NCBI GenBank assembly: GCA_944325595.1
Contig: CALVAQ010000012.1
Coordinates: 1-55,074 of the forward strand
Source of the DNA: Candidatus Gastranaerophilales bacterium
GTDB taxonomy: Bacteria; Cyanobacteriota; Vampirovibrionia; Gastranaerophilales; Gastranaerophilaceae
Direction of reading: 5' to 3'
Length of the DNA: 55,074 nt
Made by a program: the position numbers and the translations under genes. How positions within the stretch are numbered: the first letter of the stretch is position 1; each line of letters begins with the position of its first letter. Below the pieces are notes generated by a model, which was given only the letters and a program-made list of their open reading frames with translations, made no database searches and was not told the origin of the DNA. This document shows positions 1 to 7,697 of this stretch, piece by piece.

Positions 1-26
1 CTTGCTTGTGATGCTGCTAAACCCAT
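1..26 (-). CDS. N-terminus of a hypothetical protein (cut by window edge)
   Basis: Only the first eight codons (MGLAASQA) lie in the window and the gene runs off the left edge. The start is supported by a good ribosome binding site on the minus strand (AAGGAGCC) a few bases before the ATG. I recall MGLAASQA-type N-termini as recurrent in uncharacterised proteins of gut Melainabacteria, which would fit the rest of the window. No function can be given. Confidence 0.5.
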
Positions 27-123
27 ATCGGCTCCTTACTTACTTTTTTACTTACATGTATATAAAAACAATATAAATACCTTATATTCAATATATACCC
101 AATTTGTTACATCTTGTAACACA

Positions 124-159
124 AAAACCCTCTGTTTTTCATGGTTTTCAGAGGGTTTT
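124..159. terminator. Rho-independent terminator after the MFS gene
   Basis: An 11-bp perfect stem (AAAACCCTCTG at 124-134, CAGAGGGTTTT at 149-159) is followed by a T-rich tract on both strands. It lies just past the stop codon of the minus-strand transporter and before the next minus-strand gene, so it probably ends the transporter transcript. Confidence 0.85.
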
Positions 160-183
160 AAAAATTTTTCAAGCTATTATTGA

Positions 184-1590
184 TTATTCGGGCTTTTTCT
201 CATGTATCATTTTTGTAATAATTGCTGCAACAAACAAAACAATTGCACCTATTACAAAAGAATATTCCCAGTGATAGTTCAAACCTTTCGGTGTTGTCAT
301 TGCACAATGAGAAATAAACCAGGCAATCAAAGTACAAACAAGTATCTGCGGACCGGCAATGAATATATTAAATATTCCCATAACAGAGCCTTCCGAACCT
401 TTTTTTATGTATTCCGAGAGCATTGCAAACGGAAGAGAGAGAATACTTGCCCAGCCGATACCTGCCAATCCCATTAACACCATTACGGTACCGGGGTTTG
501 TCATAAAGCTCATCAAAAGGTATGACACAGCCATTATCAAAAGAGAAATCATATGTACTCTTTTGTTTCCGTATTTTGTAGACAAAACACCTATCGGAAT
601 AGAAACAACAAAGCAAACAAGATTCAATATAGCAAAACAAATAGAAGAGAAATTGGTTGCCACAACCGTAGCTGTAGCATAGTGTTCTTTCATTTCGTCC
701 GACACAACCGTCAAATCCGGTATTGCATAGACAATATGAATAGCAAACTGTGTAAAGAATATAAACATACACATTACACCAATCCATGTGCAGAACTGCA
801 TCATGCATATTTTGTATACCTCGGGAGAAGTTTCAAGAAAGTCTTTTAATTGAGTCCAAAAAGATTGTTTGCTGATTTTTTCATCAACAATCTGCTGCGG
901 TTTTTCTAACGGCTTTTCTTTAAATGTTATACATGTCCAGGTCATACCGAGCAAAAATGCCAGCGCCGCCATCACAAATTGAGCTTCGAGCGACATTTGA
1001 TAGTTAAACAACAATTTCAAAACAGGAGCAGTTCCGGCAGCAATAACCGAACCCAGACCTATTGCAAAACTCAAATATGAATTTGCAATTGCATGTTGCT
1101 CAGGAACAATATTGTCGGGAATTAGTGCCCTGTAGGGACCCTGCGCTGCATTTACACAGGCATCAATTACCCATATCATGATTGCGGCAACAATCAATGC
1201 GCCAAACACAGGCAAAGGAGTATGCAATTTGTCTGCAATAATCTGAGCAATTCCCTGAGAATTTGGAAACGCCCAAAGAGCAATTGCTGCAAATATTGCA
1301 CCAAGCATCAAATAAGGTCTTCTTCTGCCGAACTTTGTATGTGTCTTATCGCTCATAGCACCGATTATCGGCTGAACAACCATACCGGTAACAGGACCTG
1401 CGAGCCATATCAGCCCGAATAAAAATGGAGATGCGCCAAAATTTTCAGTCACCGGTCCTGAAAGAATTATTCTCATCTGCCAGGCAAACTGCAATCCGAA
1501 AAATCCCAGACAAAAATTCAAAAGCTGCATTGTTGTAAGTTTCCGCAGACCACTTTTTTGTTCTATGCTCTCCCTATCAAATTCACCCAT
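184..1590 (-). CDS. MFS sugar transporter, GPH/SLC45-like
   Basis: A 468-residue polytopic protein with about 12 hydrophobic segments. It belongs to the major facilitator superfamily and most resembles the glycoside-pentoside-hexuronide/SLC45 sucrose-proton symporter group: the loop GAMSDKTHTKFGRRRPY after the second helix is the typical MFS motif with an extended basic RRRPY end, and IPDNIVPEQ follows later. It likely imports a sugar or glycoside with protons across the inner membrane; the substrate cannot be read from sequence. The start at 1590 is preferred over an in-frame ATG at 1650 because AGAGGAAAA lies six bases before it. It is transcribed alone, divergently from the decarboxylase gene. 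Confidence 0.85.
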   Translation of the reverse strand: MGEFDRESIEQKSGLRKLTTMQLLNFCLGFFGLQFAWQMRIILSGPVTENFGASPFLFGLIWLAGPVTGMVVQPIIGAMSDKTHTKFGRRRPYLMLGAIFAAIALWAFPNSQGIAQIIADKLHTPLPVFGALIVAAIMIWVIDACVNAAQGPYRALIPDNIVPEQHAIANSYLSFAIGLGSVIAAGTAPVLKLLFNYQMSLEAQFVMAALAFLLGMTWTCITFKEKPLEKPQQIVDEKISKQSFWTQLKDFLETSPEVYKICMMQFCTWIGVMCMFIFFTQFAIHIVYAIPDLTVVSDEMKEHYATATVVATNFSSICFAILNLVCFVVSIPIGVLSTKYGNKRVHMISLLIMAVSYLLMSFMTNPGTVMVLMGLAGIGWASILSLPFAMLSEYIKKGSEGSVMGIFNIFIAGPQILVCTLIAWFISHCAMTTPKGLNYHWEYSFVIGAIVLFVAAIITKMIHEKKPE

Positions 1591-1732
1591 TTGTTTTCCT
1601 CTCAAATTTAGATGCTTAATAATTATATTAAGAAGTTTAAATAAAATCAAAAATAAATTTTTTTCATAACTACAGCAATACTAAAAACCTATTTTTAAAA
1701 AAGTTGATAAAGTTCTTTATTTTTATAAAAAC

Positions 1733-1794
1733 TTTTGAAAAGATACTGACTTATTTTTACACAAAAAAATAAAAATTTAAATATCTTTTCAAAA
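1733..1794. promoter_or_regulatory. 13-bp inverted repeat in the transporter/decarboxylase divergent region
   Basis: TTTTGAAAAGATA (1733-1745) is repeated exactly inverted at 1782-1794, with further A/T pairing inside. It sits between two divergent genes, upstream of a TATAAT at 1821-1826 that could serve the decarboxylase gene. It may be a regulator binding site or a transcript hairpin; the sequence does not decide. Confidence 0.4.
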
Positions 1795-1893
1795 CATATT
1801 TAGAGACACAAGGAGCATTGTATAATATAATAATGCTGATATTATAAGGTATAAAACAGCCGAAAATTAAGCATTAATAAAGGAATAACAGTT

Positions 1894-3552
1894 ATGGGAA
1901 AAATTAAAGTATCGTACTATTTGACAGAACAACTGGAAAAACTCGGTATTTCAGACTTTTTTGGATTGCCGGGAGATTACAATTTTAAACTGATAGAATC
2001 CGTGGAAAAAAATCCTTCAACAAACTGGATAGGCTGTACAAATGAATTGAATGCGGGTTATGCAGCAGACGGATATGCGAGGGTAAAAGGATACGGTGCT
2101 TTGATTACAACATACGGAGTAGGTGAGCTGTCAGCAATAAATGCCATTGCCGGATGTTTTGCCGAAAACATTCCCGTAATAAAAATTGTCGGTGTTCCCG
2201 CAACAAAATTTATCGAACAAAATACCGTTTTGCATCACAACTTTGAACACCCCGATTATTATGCTTTTGAAAAAGCATACTCTTCCGTTGTTGAAACCAC
2301 TGCCTATTTGAATAAAACGAATGCAAAAAGCGAAATTGACAGGGTTTTGTCTGTTTTTGTAAATCAAAAAAAGCCGGTCTATATTGCCGTACCCGTTGAT
2401 ATCTGCGATATGGAAATTGACAATAACCCGAATTTTGATATTGCAAAAAGTGATGAAAAAAATCTCGGCGCTGCTGTTTCTCACATTCTTGAGCTGATTA
2501 ACGACTCAAAAAAACCTGTAATTATTGCTGATGTTCTTGTAGAACGTTTTCTTGCCGTTGAAGAAGCGAAAAAATTTATAGAAAAATCAAAAATTCCGGT
2601 AACCACTTTTTTGATGGGGAAAGGACTTATACATAGCGATTATGAAGGTTTTATCGGTACTTACCTCGGCAAATATGAAAATCAATCTGTTTATGAATAT
2701 GTAAACAACTCGGATTGTGTCATGAGTATCGGAGTAATATACAGTGATTTGAATACTTTCGGATTTGATATCGGCTTCAACCCGTCCGACAACATCCAAA
2801 TTTTCGGAACATACACCATTGTTGAAAATTACAAATATGAAAATATACTGATGGCAGATGTACTGCAAGCTTTGTACGAACAAATTACTCCAAAGAAAAT
2901 TGCCGTACCTCAAAGAGAAAAAACGTTTTTTGTTTCAAAATCGAATACTGATGAAAAATTATCAGCAAAATACATATTTCCAAGGTTTCAAGACTTTTTG
3001 CTGCCGGACGATATTGTGTTCAGCGAAACAGGTATAATTTCATACGGTGTTGCAGCAATGGATCTGCCCAAAGGTGCGAATTTGTACAATCAGGTTTTGT
3101 GGGGATCAATAGGATGGGCAACACCTGCCGCCTTTGGTGCATCGATTGCGGCAAAAGACAAAAGAGTTGTTCTTTTAACCGGTGAAGGTTCACATCAGCT
3201 GACAGCCTGTGAAATAAGTTCTATGATGAGATACGGAACAAAACCGGTAATAATTGTACTGAATAATGACGGATATACAATAGAAAGACTTCTGAGCGAT
3301 GATCCGATGGATGAGTTTAACAAAATTGCCCAATGGAACTATTCAAAGCTTCCGGAAGTATTCACAGGTGATGTATGGACTGCACAGGCAAGAACAAACA
3401 ACGAATTTGACTCTGTTTTGACAGAAGCAAAAGAGCAGCAAAAAACAAAAATGTGTTATATAGAAATTTTTGCTGACAAGATGGATATTCCTGATTTGAC
3501 AAAAAAGATTATTGAATGCAAACTTACAAACAAAGCCGCAAAAACGGTCTGA
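1894..3552 (+). CDS. Pyruvate / 2-oxoacid decarboxylase (ThDP-dependent)
   Basis: A 552-residue enzyme of the pyruvate/indolepyruvate decarboxylase family, the usual length. It should use thiamin diphosphate and magnesium to convert a 2-oxo acid, most likely pyruvate, to an aldehyde and CO2 in the cytoplasm. Active-site residues are present: Asp28 in LPGDYN, Glu51 in NELNAGYAADGYAR, the His114-His115 pair, and the C-terminal ThDP motif GEGSHQLTACE...LNNDGYTIE with the catalytic Glu. The motif starts GEGS rather than the classical GDGS. AAAGGA precedes the ATG. Serine dehydratase, which makes pyruvate, follows 18 bases downstream, which favours a fermentative pyruvate-to-acetaldehyde role. Indolepyruvate or phenylpyruvate decarboxylase is the alternative. 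Confidence 0.85.
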   Translation: MGKIKVSYYLTEQLEKLGISDFFGLPGDYNFKLIESVEKNPSTNWIGCTNELNAGYAADGYARVKGYGALITTYGVGELSAINAIAGCFAENIPVIKIVGVPATKFIEQNTVLHHNFEHPDYYAFEKAYSSVVETTAYLNKTNAKSEIDRVLSVFVNQKKPVYIAVPVDICDMEIDNNPNFDIAKSDEKNLGAAVSHILELINDSKKPVIIADVLVERFLAVEEAKKFIEKSKIPVTTFLMGKGLIHSDYEGFIGTYLGKYENQSVYEYVNNSDCVMSIGVIYSDLNTFGFDIGFNPSDNIQIFGTYTIVENYKYENILMADVLQALYEQITPKKIAVPQREKTFFVSKSNTDEKLSAKYIFPRFQDFLLPDDIVFSETGIISYGVAAMDLPKGANLYNQVLWGSIGWATPAAFGASIAAKDKRVVLLTGEGSHQLTACEISSMMRYGTKPVIIVLNNDGYTIERLLSDDPMDEFNKIAQWNYSKLPEVFTGDVWTAQARTNNEFDSVLTEAKEQQKTKMCYIEIFADKMDIPDLTKKIIECKLTNKAAKTV

Positions 3553-3570
3553 TTTTTTTGAAAGAAAAAT

Positions 3571-4242
3571 ATGGAAAAAACAAAAACACTTTTTGACATT
3601 ATAGGTCCTGTAATAATAGGTCCCTCAAGCTCTCACACTGCGGGTGCCGTCCGCATAGGATATCTTGCCGGAAAAATTTTCGGCGAAATTCCGAAAAAAG
3701 TAAGATTCAAACTCTACAATTCTTTTGCAACCACAGGCAAAGGTCATGGAACCGACAAAGGTCTTCTTGCCGGTGTTTTGGGTATGGATGTGGACAACGA
3801 GTCTATAAAAAAAGCTTTTAATTATGCAAAAAAATTAAATGTTGATTATTCCTTTGAACATGCCCAGGACAACAACCGCCACCCGAATTCCGTTGATATT
3901 TTTCTTGAAGGTTCATACAAAATGGAAATATCCGGAAATTCAGTAGGCGCAGGAGAGGTCTGTATAACAAATATTGACGGATACAGATTTAATATAAACG
4001 GCGACTATAATACACTTATTCTTTTATATAAAGATAAACCCGGCATGGTCTACAGGGTCAGCGCTCTTTTGCAGAGCAAAAATCTCAATATTGCCACAAT
4101 GCACTGTGACAGAAGCGCAAAAGGAGAAGAAGCTTCTATGGGTATTTGTCTCGATAGTATGCTGCCGGATTCTGTTATAGAAGAACTTGAAAAAATTGAT
4201 GAAGTTTATTTAATCAGAAGTATAGAAGTGTTGAAAAAATGA
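3571..4242 (+). CDS. sdaAB: L-serine dehydratase, beta subunit
   Basis: 223 residues, matching the small subunit of two-chain iron-sulfur L-serine ammonia-lyase (L-serine to pyruvate and ammonia). The N-terminal part carries the family signature IGPSSSHTAGAVRIG. The last 70 or so residues form an ACT domain (LILLYKDKPGMVYRVSALL), a small-molecule-binding regulatory fold. The gene follows the decarboxylase by 18 bases and its stop overlaps the alpha-subunit start (ATGA), so the three are probably one operon. Confidence 0.93.
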   Translation: MEKTKTLFDIIGPVIIGPSSSHTAGAVRIGYLAGKIFGEIPKKVRFKLYNSFATTGKGHGTDKGLLAGVLGMDVDNESIKKAFNYAKKLNVDYSFEHAQDNNRHPNSVDIFLEGSYKMEISGNSVGAGEVCITNIDGYRFNINGDYNTLILLYKDKPGMVYRVSALLQSKNLNIATMHCDRSAKGEEASMGICLDSMLPDSVIEELEKIDEVYLIRSIEVLKK

Positions 4243-5132
4243 TGAAATATAAAGATTTTCAAGAAATTTTTGAAGAAGCTTCTTCAAAAAATAAAAAAAT
4301 ATATGAAATAAGTGAACAACATGAAGCGGAAATAACGGAAATTTCCGTACAAGAAGTGCGTGAAAAAGTAAAAATCAATCTCAAAGCTATGAAAGATGCA
4401 ATAAAACAGGGATTGAAATCAAAAGAAAAATCAATGAGCGGTATGTGCGGTGATGATTGTGCAAAACTGCTTGAAAGATACAAATACGGAGAATCTTTGT
4501 TTTCGGAAACCTACCAGAAAATTCTCACTTATGCTTTTGCAACTATGGAACAAAATCTGCGGATGGGGAAAATTGTTGCCTGTCCCACAGCAGGTTCTTG
4601 CGGAATTGTGCCCGCTGTTATCATTGCTATGGCGGAGTCCCGTGATGCGGATGATGAATTTTTGGTTAATGCGCTTATTACTGCAGGGACAATAGGGCAG
4701 CTTGTTTCAAACAAACTTGCTCTTGCCGGCGCCGTTGCAGGGTGTCAGAGCGAATGCGGCGTTGCCTGTGCCATGGCGGCAGGAGGGCTTGTTGAAATGT
4801 GCGGCGGAACTAATGAACAAATATTGAATGCTGCTGCATTGGCTCTAAAAAATATCATGGGGCTTGTTTGTGATCCGGTTGCCGGTCTTGTTGAAGTACC
4901 CTGTGTAAAAAGAAATGCATTTCTTGCAATACAGGCTGTTACTGCGGCAGAACTGTCATTTGCCGGTATAAAATCCGTTATCCCGATTGATGAAATTGTT
5001 GATGCAATGAAACAGGTAGGAGAATTAATGTCTCCAAAATTCAAAGAAAGCGCTGAAGGCGGACTTGCAACAACAAAAACGGGACTGGAAATTACAGAAA
5101 AATTGACAAATGAGTGGAGTTTGGAAAATTAG
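4239..5132 (+). CDS. sdaAA: L-serine dehydratase, alpha subunit (iron-sulfur)
   Basis: 297 residues, the catalytic subunit of the two-chain L-serine dehydratase. It has the substrate-site segment CPTAGSCG and conserved cysteines in CQSECGVACAMAAG and LVCDPVAGLVEVPC, from which the ligands of the oxygen-labile [4Fe-4S] cluster come in this family. The start overlaps the beta-subunit stop by four bases, so translation is likely coupled. The enzyme implies serine breakdown under low oxygen. A second in-frame ATG follows the first immediately and either may be used. Confidence 0.93.
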   Translation: MMKYKDFQEIFEEASSKNKKIYEISEQHEAEITEISVQEVREKVKINLKAMKDAIKQGLKSKEKSMSGMCGDDCAKLLERYKYGESLFSETYQKILTYAFATMEQNLRMGKIVACPTAGSCGIVPAVIIAMAESRDADDEFLVNALITAGTIGQLVSNKLALAGAVAGCQSECGVACAMAAGGLVEMCGGTNEQILNAAALALKNIMGLVCDPVAGLVEVPCVKRNAFLAIQAVTAAELSFAGIKSVIPIDEIVDAMKQVGELMSPKFKESAEGGLATTKTGLEITEKLTNEWSLEN

Positions 5133-5143
5133 TTGAAATTAAC

Positions 5144-5214
5144 CTAATCCAATGCCGCAGTTGCCGCCGGCTGCTTTTGTTCCACAGAGTCTTATCACAG
5201 ATTTTTTCGGACAA
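5144..5214 (+). repeat. Dispersed intergenic repeat, minimal copy
   Basis: A 71-bp copy containing little more than the two ends of the family. The left end (CTAATCCAATGCCGCAGTTG then CCGCCGGCTG) matches 9418 onward, and the right end (CTTATCACAGATTTTTTCGG then ACAA) matches 9656-9680. It starts 12 bases after the sdaAA stop and ends about 10 bases before a TATAAT at 5224 that may drive the next gene. Confidence 0.7.
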
Positions 5215-5288
5215 TATTTGTGATATAATATTTTTGTACACAACCGAAATTTACTTTTTGGATAGAGCAGCTAGCTGCAGGAGGAAAC

Positions 5289-5777
5289 ATGAAGGTTCAG
5301 AGTATAGTTGGTTCGGCATACAAACCGAATTTCAAATCTTTTAGAATTGAAGAACCGCACAAAATGTATGATTCTTTACCGGAAAATATTCCGCCGGAAA
5401 GAGAAAAGGACTATAAATACAGGGGTGTTCAAAAATTCCTTTCAAAAGAAACAATGCTTATAAAAAGAGCAAAAGAGCGTACAGCCGGAAACAGCCGGTT
5501 TATTGAGCCGTTAGATTATATAGTCAGAACGATTAAAAGACAAAAAGACAATCCATACAATATGGTAATGTATGCCGAGGAGTATCCCAATCCAAAAGAC
5601 GACAAAGTTTTTCTGGAAGTAAGAAATCCAAAAGGCGTTGTTATGCACAAAAAAGAGCTTCATAACTCCGTAAGTGTTATAAGTACTGATGTTGACAGGG
5701 ATTACATAATCTCAGACTTTTATGCAAAGATGAATTTAGGCGAAAAAGTGGCAGATATGTACAGAAACAGACACTAA
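5289..5777 (+). CDS. Hypothetical protein with PNFKSF N-terminus
   Basis: 162 residues, rich in Lys, Arg and Glu, with no signal peptide, membrane segment or recognised domain. The N-terminus has a short PNFKSF element near residue 12, of a kind I associate with lineage-restricted proteins of gut Melainabacteria. The start is firm: AGGAGGAAAC immediately precedes the ATG, after a TATAAT at 5224-5229. It is separated from the serine dehydratase genes by a repeat and appears to have its own promoter. Function unknown. Confidence 0.75.
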   Translation: MKVQSIVGSAYKPNFKSFRIEEPHKMYDSLPENIPPEREKDYKYRGVQKFLSKETMLIKRAKERTAGNSRFIEPLDYIVRTIKRQKDNPYNMVMYAEEYPNPKDDKVFLEVRNPKGVVMHKKELHNSVSVISTDVDRDYIISDFYAKMNLGEKVADMYRNRH

Positions 5778-5810
5778 TCGATTGCAAAACGCTTATTATC
5801 CCAAACAGTA

Positions 5811-5826
5811 ATTACATATATGTAAT
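5811..5826. promoter_or_regulatory. Perfect palindrome upstream of the XRE gene (probable operator)
   Basis: ATTACATATATGTAAT is a perfect 16-bp palindrome. A related sequence, ATTACGTATATGG, begins at 5851 and overlaps the start codon of the regulator. With a TATAAT at 5847-5852 between them, this looks like an autoregulatory operator pair; that the XRE protein binds here is inferred. Confidence 0.55.
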
Positions 5827-5859
5827 ATCTCAAATTTTGAAATAAATATAATTACGTAT

Positions 5860-6108
5860 ATGGAACGGGATGAGAAAAAGCTGATAAAAATTCTCGGACA
5901 TACCCTCAAGCTTATGCGTGAGAAAAAGGGCGTTTCTCTAAATATTTTTGCATACGAAAATGACCTTACAACAGCAACTGTCAGCAGGGTAGAAAACGGT
6001 CTTGTGGACACAAAATTTTCTACTCTTATTAAATATGCAAAAGGTCTTGAAATCCCGCTGGAAAATATTATAAAAGATTTGGGAATAAATTATTCAAATG
6101 ACGAATAA
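5860..6108 (+). CDS. Small XRE-family helix-turn-helix regulator
   Basis: An 82-residue protein that is almost entirely one XRE/Cro-type helix-turn-helix domain: ILGHTLKLMREKKGVSL, then a recognition region with TTATVSRVENG, then LIKYAKGLEIPLENII. It should bind DNA as a dimer. No Shine-Dalgarno sequence precedes the ATG. A TATAAT at 5847-5852 places the expected transcript start at or next to the A of ATG, so a leaderless mRNA is plausible. The palindromes around the promoter suggest self-repression. No toxin or phage gene is adjacent, so its targets are unknown. Confidence 0.85.
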   Translation: MERDEKKLIKILGHTLKLMREKKGVSLNIFAYENDLTTATVSRVENGLVDTKFSTLIKYAKGLEIPLENIIKDLGINYSNDE

Positions 6109-6224
6109 TTTTTATTTTTGAATATAAAATGGTATCTTTTTTGTAAAAAAGCTTTAAAATAAGCAGTGTTCAAGTTTTCTTTTTTGTGATAATATTTTAA
6201 ACATCAGAAAAAGAGGACAACCTA

Positions 6225-6782
6225 ATGATTTCAGTAAACGATTTAAAAACAGGTTTGACATTAGAATTGGACAACGGGCTGTGGTCAGTTGTTGAATTTT
6301 TGCACGTAAAACCCGGCAAAGGCGCTGCTTTTGTAAGAACAAAACTCAAAAACGTTGAAACAGGAAACGTTGTTGAAAAAACTTTCAGAGCAGGCGAAAA
6401 AGTAGCCAAAGCTACTCTTGACAAACGTGAAATGCAGTACCTTTACAAAGAAGGTTCTGACTATATCATGATGGACACAGAAACTTACGAACAGCTTGCA
6501 GTTACTGATGACCACATCGGTGACGGTGTAAAATATTTGAAAGAGAATATGAACGTAAATATTCTTCTTCATGACGGCAAAATCATCGGTCTTGATATGC
6601 CGAATCACGTTGAACTGGAAGTTGTTGATACTCCTCCGTCAGAAAAAGGCAATACTGCTCAAGGCGGTACAAAACCTGCTACACTTGAGACAGGTGCTGT
6701 TGTAAACGTACCGTTCTTTATCTCTAACGGAGACAGAATCAGAGTAGACACAAGAACAAACGAGTACCTTGACAGAGTATAG
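6225..6782 (+). CDS. efp: Translation elongation factor P
   Basis: 185 residues with the three-barrel EF-P layout (KOW-like N-terminal domain followed by two OB folds). EF-P binds between the P and E sites of the ribosome and relieves stalling at polyproline. The N-terminal hairpin reads HVKPGKGAAFVRTKL, with Lys32 at the tip position that is modified in many bacteria. The C-terminus has the family signature (PFFISNGDRIRVDTRTNEY). Adjacency to accB is familiar from Cyanobacteria and many other bacteria, but here 373 bases of repeats separate the two. Confidence 0.96.
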   Translation: MISVNDLKTGLTLELDNGLWSVVEFLHVKPGKGAAFVRTKLKNVETGNVVEKTFRAGEKVAKATLDKREMQYLYKEGSDYIMMDTETYEQLAVTDDHIGDGVKYLKENMNVNILLHDGKIIGLDMPNHVELEVVDTPPSEKGNTAQGGTKPATLETGAVVNVPFFISNGDRIRVDTRTNEYLDRV

Positions 6783-7112
6783 CGGATTTTGTGCGGGCAC
6801 GCCGTGTGAGGCAAAGCCGAACCCAGTGCCCATGTGAGGATGGACGTTACTCCGTCCGAACGCCAATAATCCAAGAGCGGATTTCCGGACGGGTGAAACC
6901 AGGGGAGCGAGGTATGAAGTGAGCACCAGCGAAAGCGAAGCGAACGACAATACCGAGCGTGAAGGAAATCCAAGAAGCGGATTTTGTGCGGGGCTGAAGT
7001 GAAACGAAACGCCCCATGTGAACAAGGTTGTTGGAATGTAGAATTTTTAGAATAAAAATTCGAAACGGAATACCAAACCTTGTGAACACCGGTAATCCAA
7101 GACAGCGGATTT
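6781..7112 (+). repeat. Degenerate tandem repeats filling the efp-accB spacer
   Basis: This gene-free stretch is visibly richer in G+C than its surroundings. An imperfect palindrome recurs: AATCCAAGAGCGGATTT at 6868, AATCCAAGAAGCGGATTTT at 6967 and AATCCAAGACAGCGGATTTT at 7094, with a half copy (AGCGGATTTTGTGCGGG) starting in the efp stop codon at 6781. Spacing is roughly 95-130 bases, and the text between copies differs and contains its own hairpins. Bases 6796-6830 are identical, inverted, to part of the dispersed repeat at 9495-9529. Open frames on the minus strand here are by-products of the repeats. Confidence 0.75.
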
Positions 7113-7155
7113 TGGCACAGGTACAAGACAAAAAACAAGTAAGAAGGATATTACT

Positions 7156-7611
7156 ATGAACTTTGACTTAGAATACATTGAAAAATTGGTAAAAATGGTT
7201 TCTGACAGCGAACTGACAGAACTTACTCTTGAGGAAAAAGAGTCTGCCATTGTTATCAGAAAAGAAAAAGAAGTTGTTCAAGCACAGACTGTTCTGCCTG
7301 CACCTGCAGCAGCAGTTCCTGCAGCTCCGGCAGCGCCTGCTGTTGAAACAGAAGCGAAGAAAGAAGAAGCACCAAAAGGCAAACCAATCACTTCTCCAAT
7401 GGTCGGAACATTCTATTCCGCTTCTTCACCGGGAGCAAAACCGTTTGTTGAAGTAGGTTCAACTGTTTCTACAGGACAGGTTGTATGTATCATTGAAGCC
7501 ATGAAGCTTATGAACGAAATCGAATCAGAAGTTTCCGGTAAAGTTACACAAATTTGTGTAAAAGACGGCGAAGCTGTTGAATACGGTCAAGTTCTGATGT
7601 ACGTAGAATAA
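7156..7611 (+). CDS. accB: Biotin carboxyl carrier protein of acetyl-CoA carboxylase
   Basis: 151 residues. The N-terminal helix region (1-40) is followed by an Ala/Pro-rich mobile linker (about 45-75) and the C-terminal biotinyl domain (78-151). The biotin attachment site is Lys117 in EAMKLMNEI. The protein carries carboxybiotin between AccC and the AccAD transferase in the first step of fatty-acid synthesis. The start has AAGGAT eight bases upstream. accC is not adjacent as in many genomes but lies 32 kb downstream at 39692. Confidence 0.95.
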   Translation: MNFDLEYIEKLVKMVSDSELTELTLEEKESAIVIRKEKEVVQAQTVLPAPAAAVPAAPAAPAVETEAKKEEAPKGKPITSPMVGTFYSASSPGAKPFVEVGSTVSTGQVVCIIEAMKLMNEIESEVSGKVTQICVKDGEAVEYGQVLMYVE

Positions 7612-7632
7612 TTTTTATTAATAAAATATTGC

Positions 7633-7679
7633 AAAAAACTCTGTTTAAAATGATTAATATCTTTTGAACAGAGTTTTTT
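7633..7679. terminator. Bidirectional terminator between accB and the HD-GYP gene
   Basis: AAAAAACTCTGTT (7633-7645) pairs with AACAGAGTTTTTT (7667-7679) across a long A/T-rich loop, with T-tracts on both strands. It lies between two convergent genes and probably serves both. Confidence 0.75.
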
Positions 7680-7697
7680 AATAAACTAACACAATCT

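Noticed and set aside
6781..7112. CRISPR array
   Set aside because: The repeated unit is only about 17-20 bases, imperfect, and the spacing varies by 30 bases; no cas genes are present.
6639..7138. Three overlapping minus-strand open frames of 94-159 codons in the efp-accB spacer
   Set aside because: They exist because the tandem repeats lack stop codons on that strand; their translations repeat the same peptide pieces and one extends into efp. No good ribosome binding sites.
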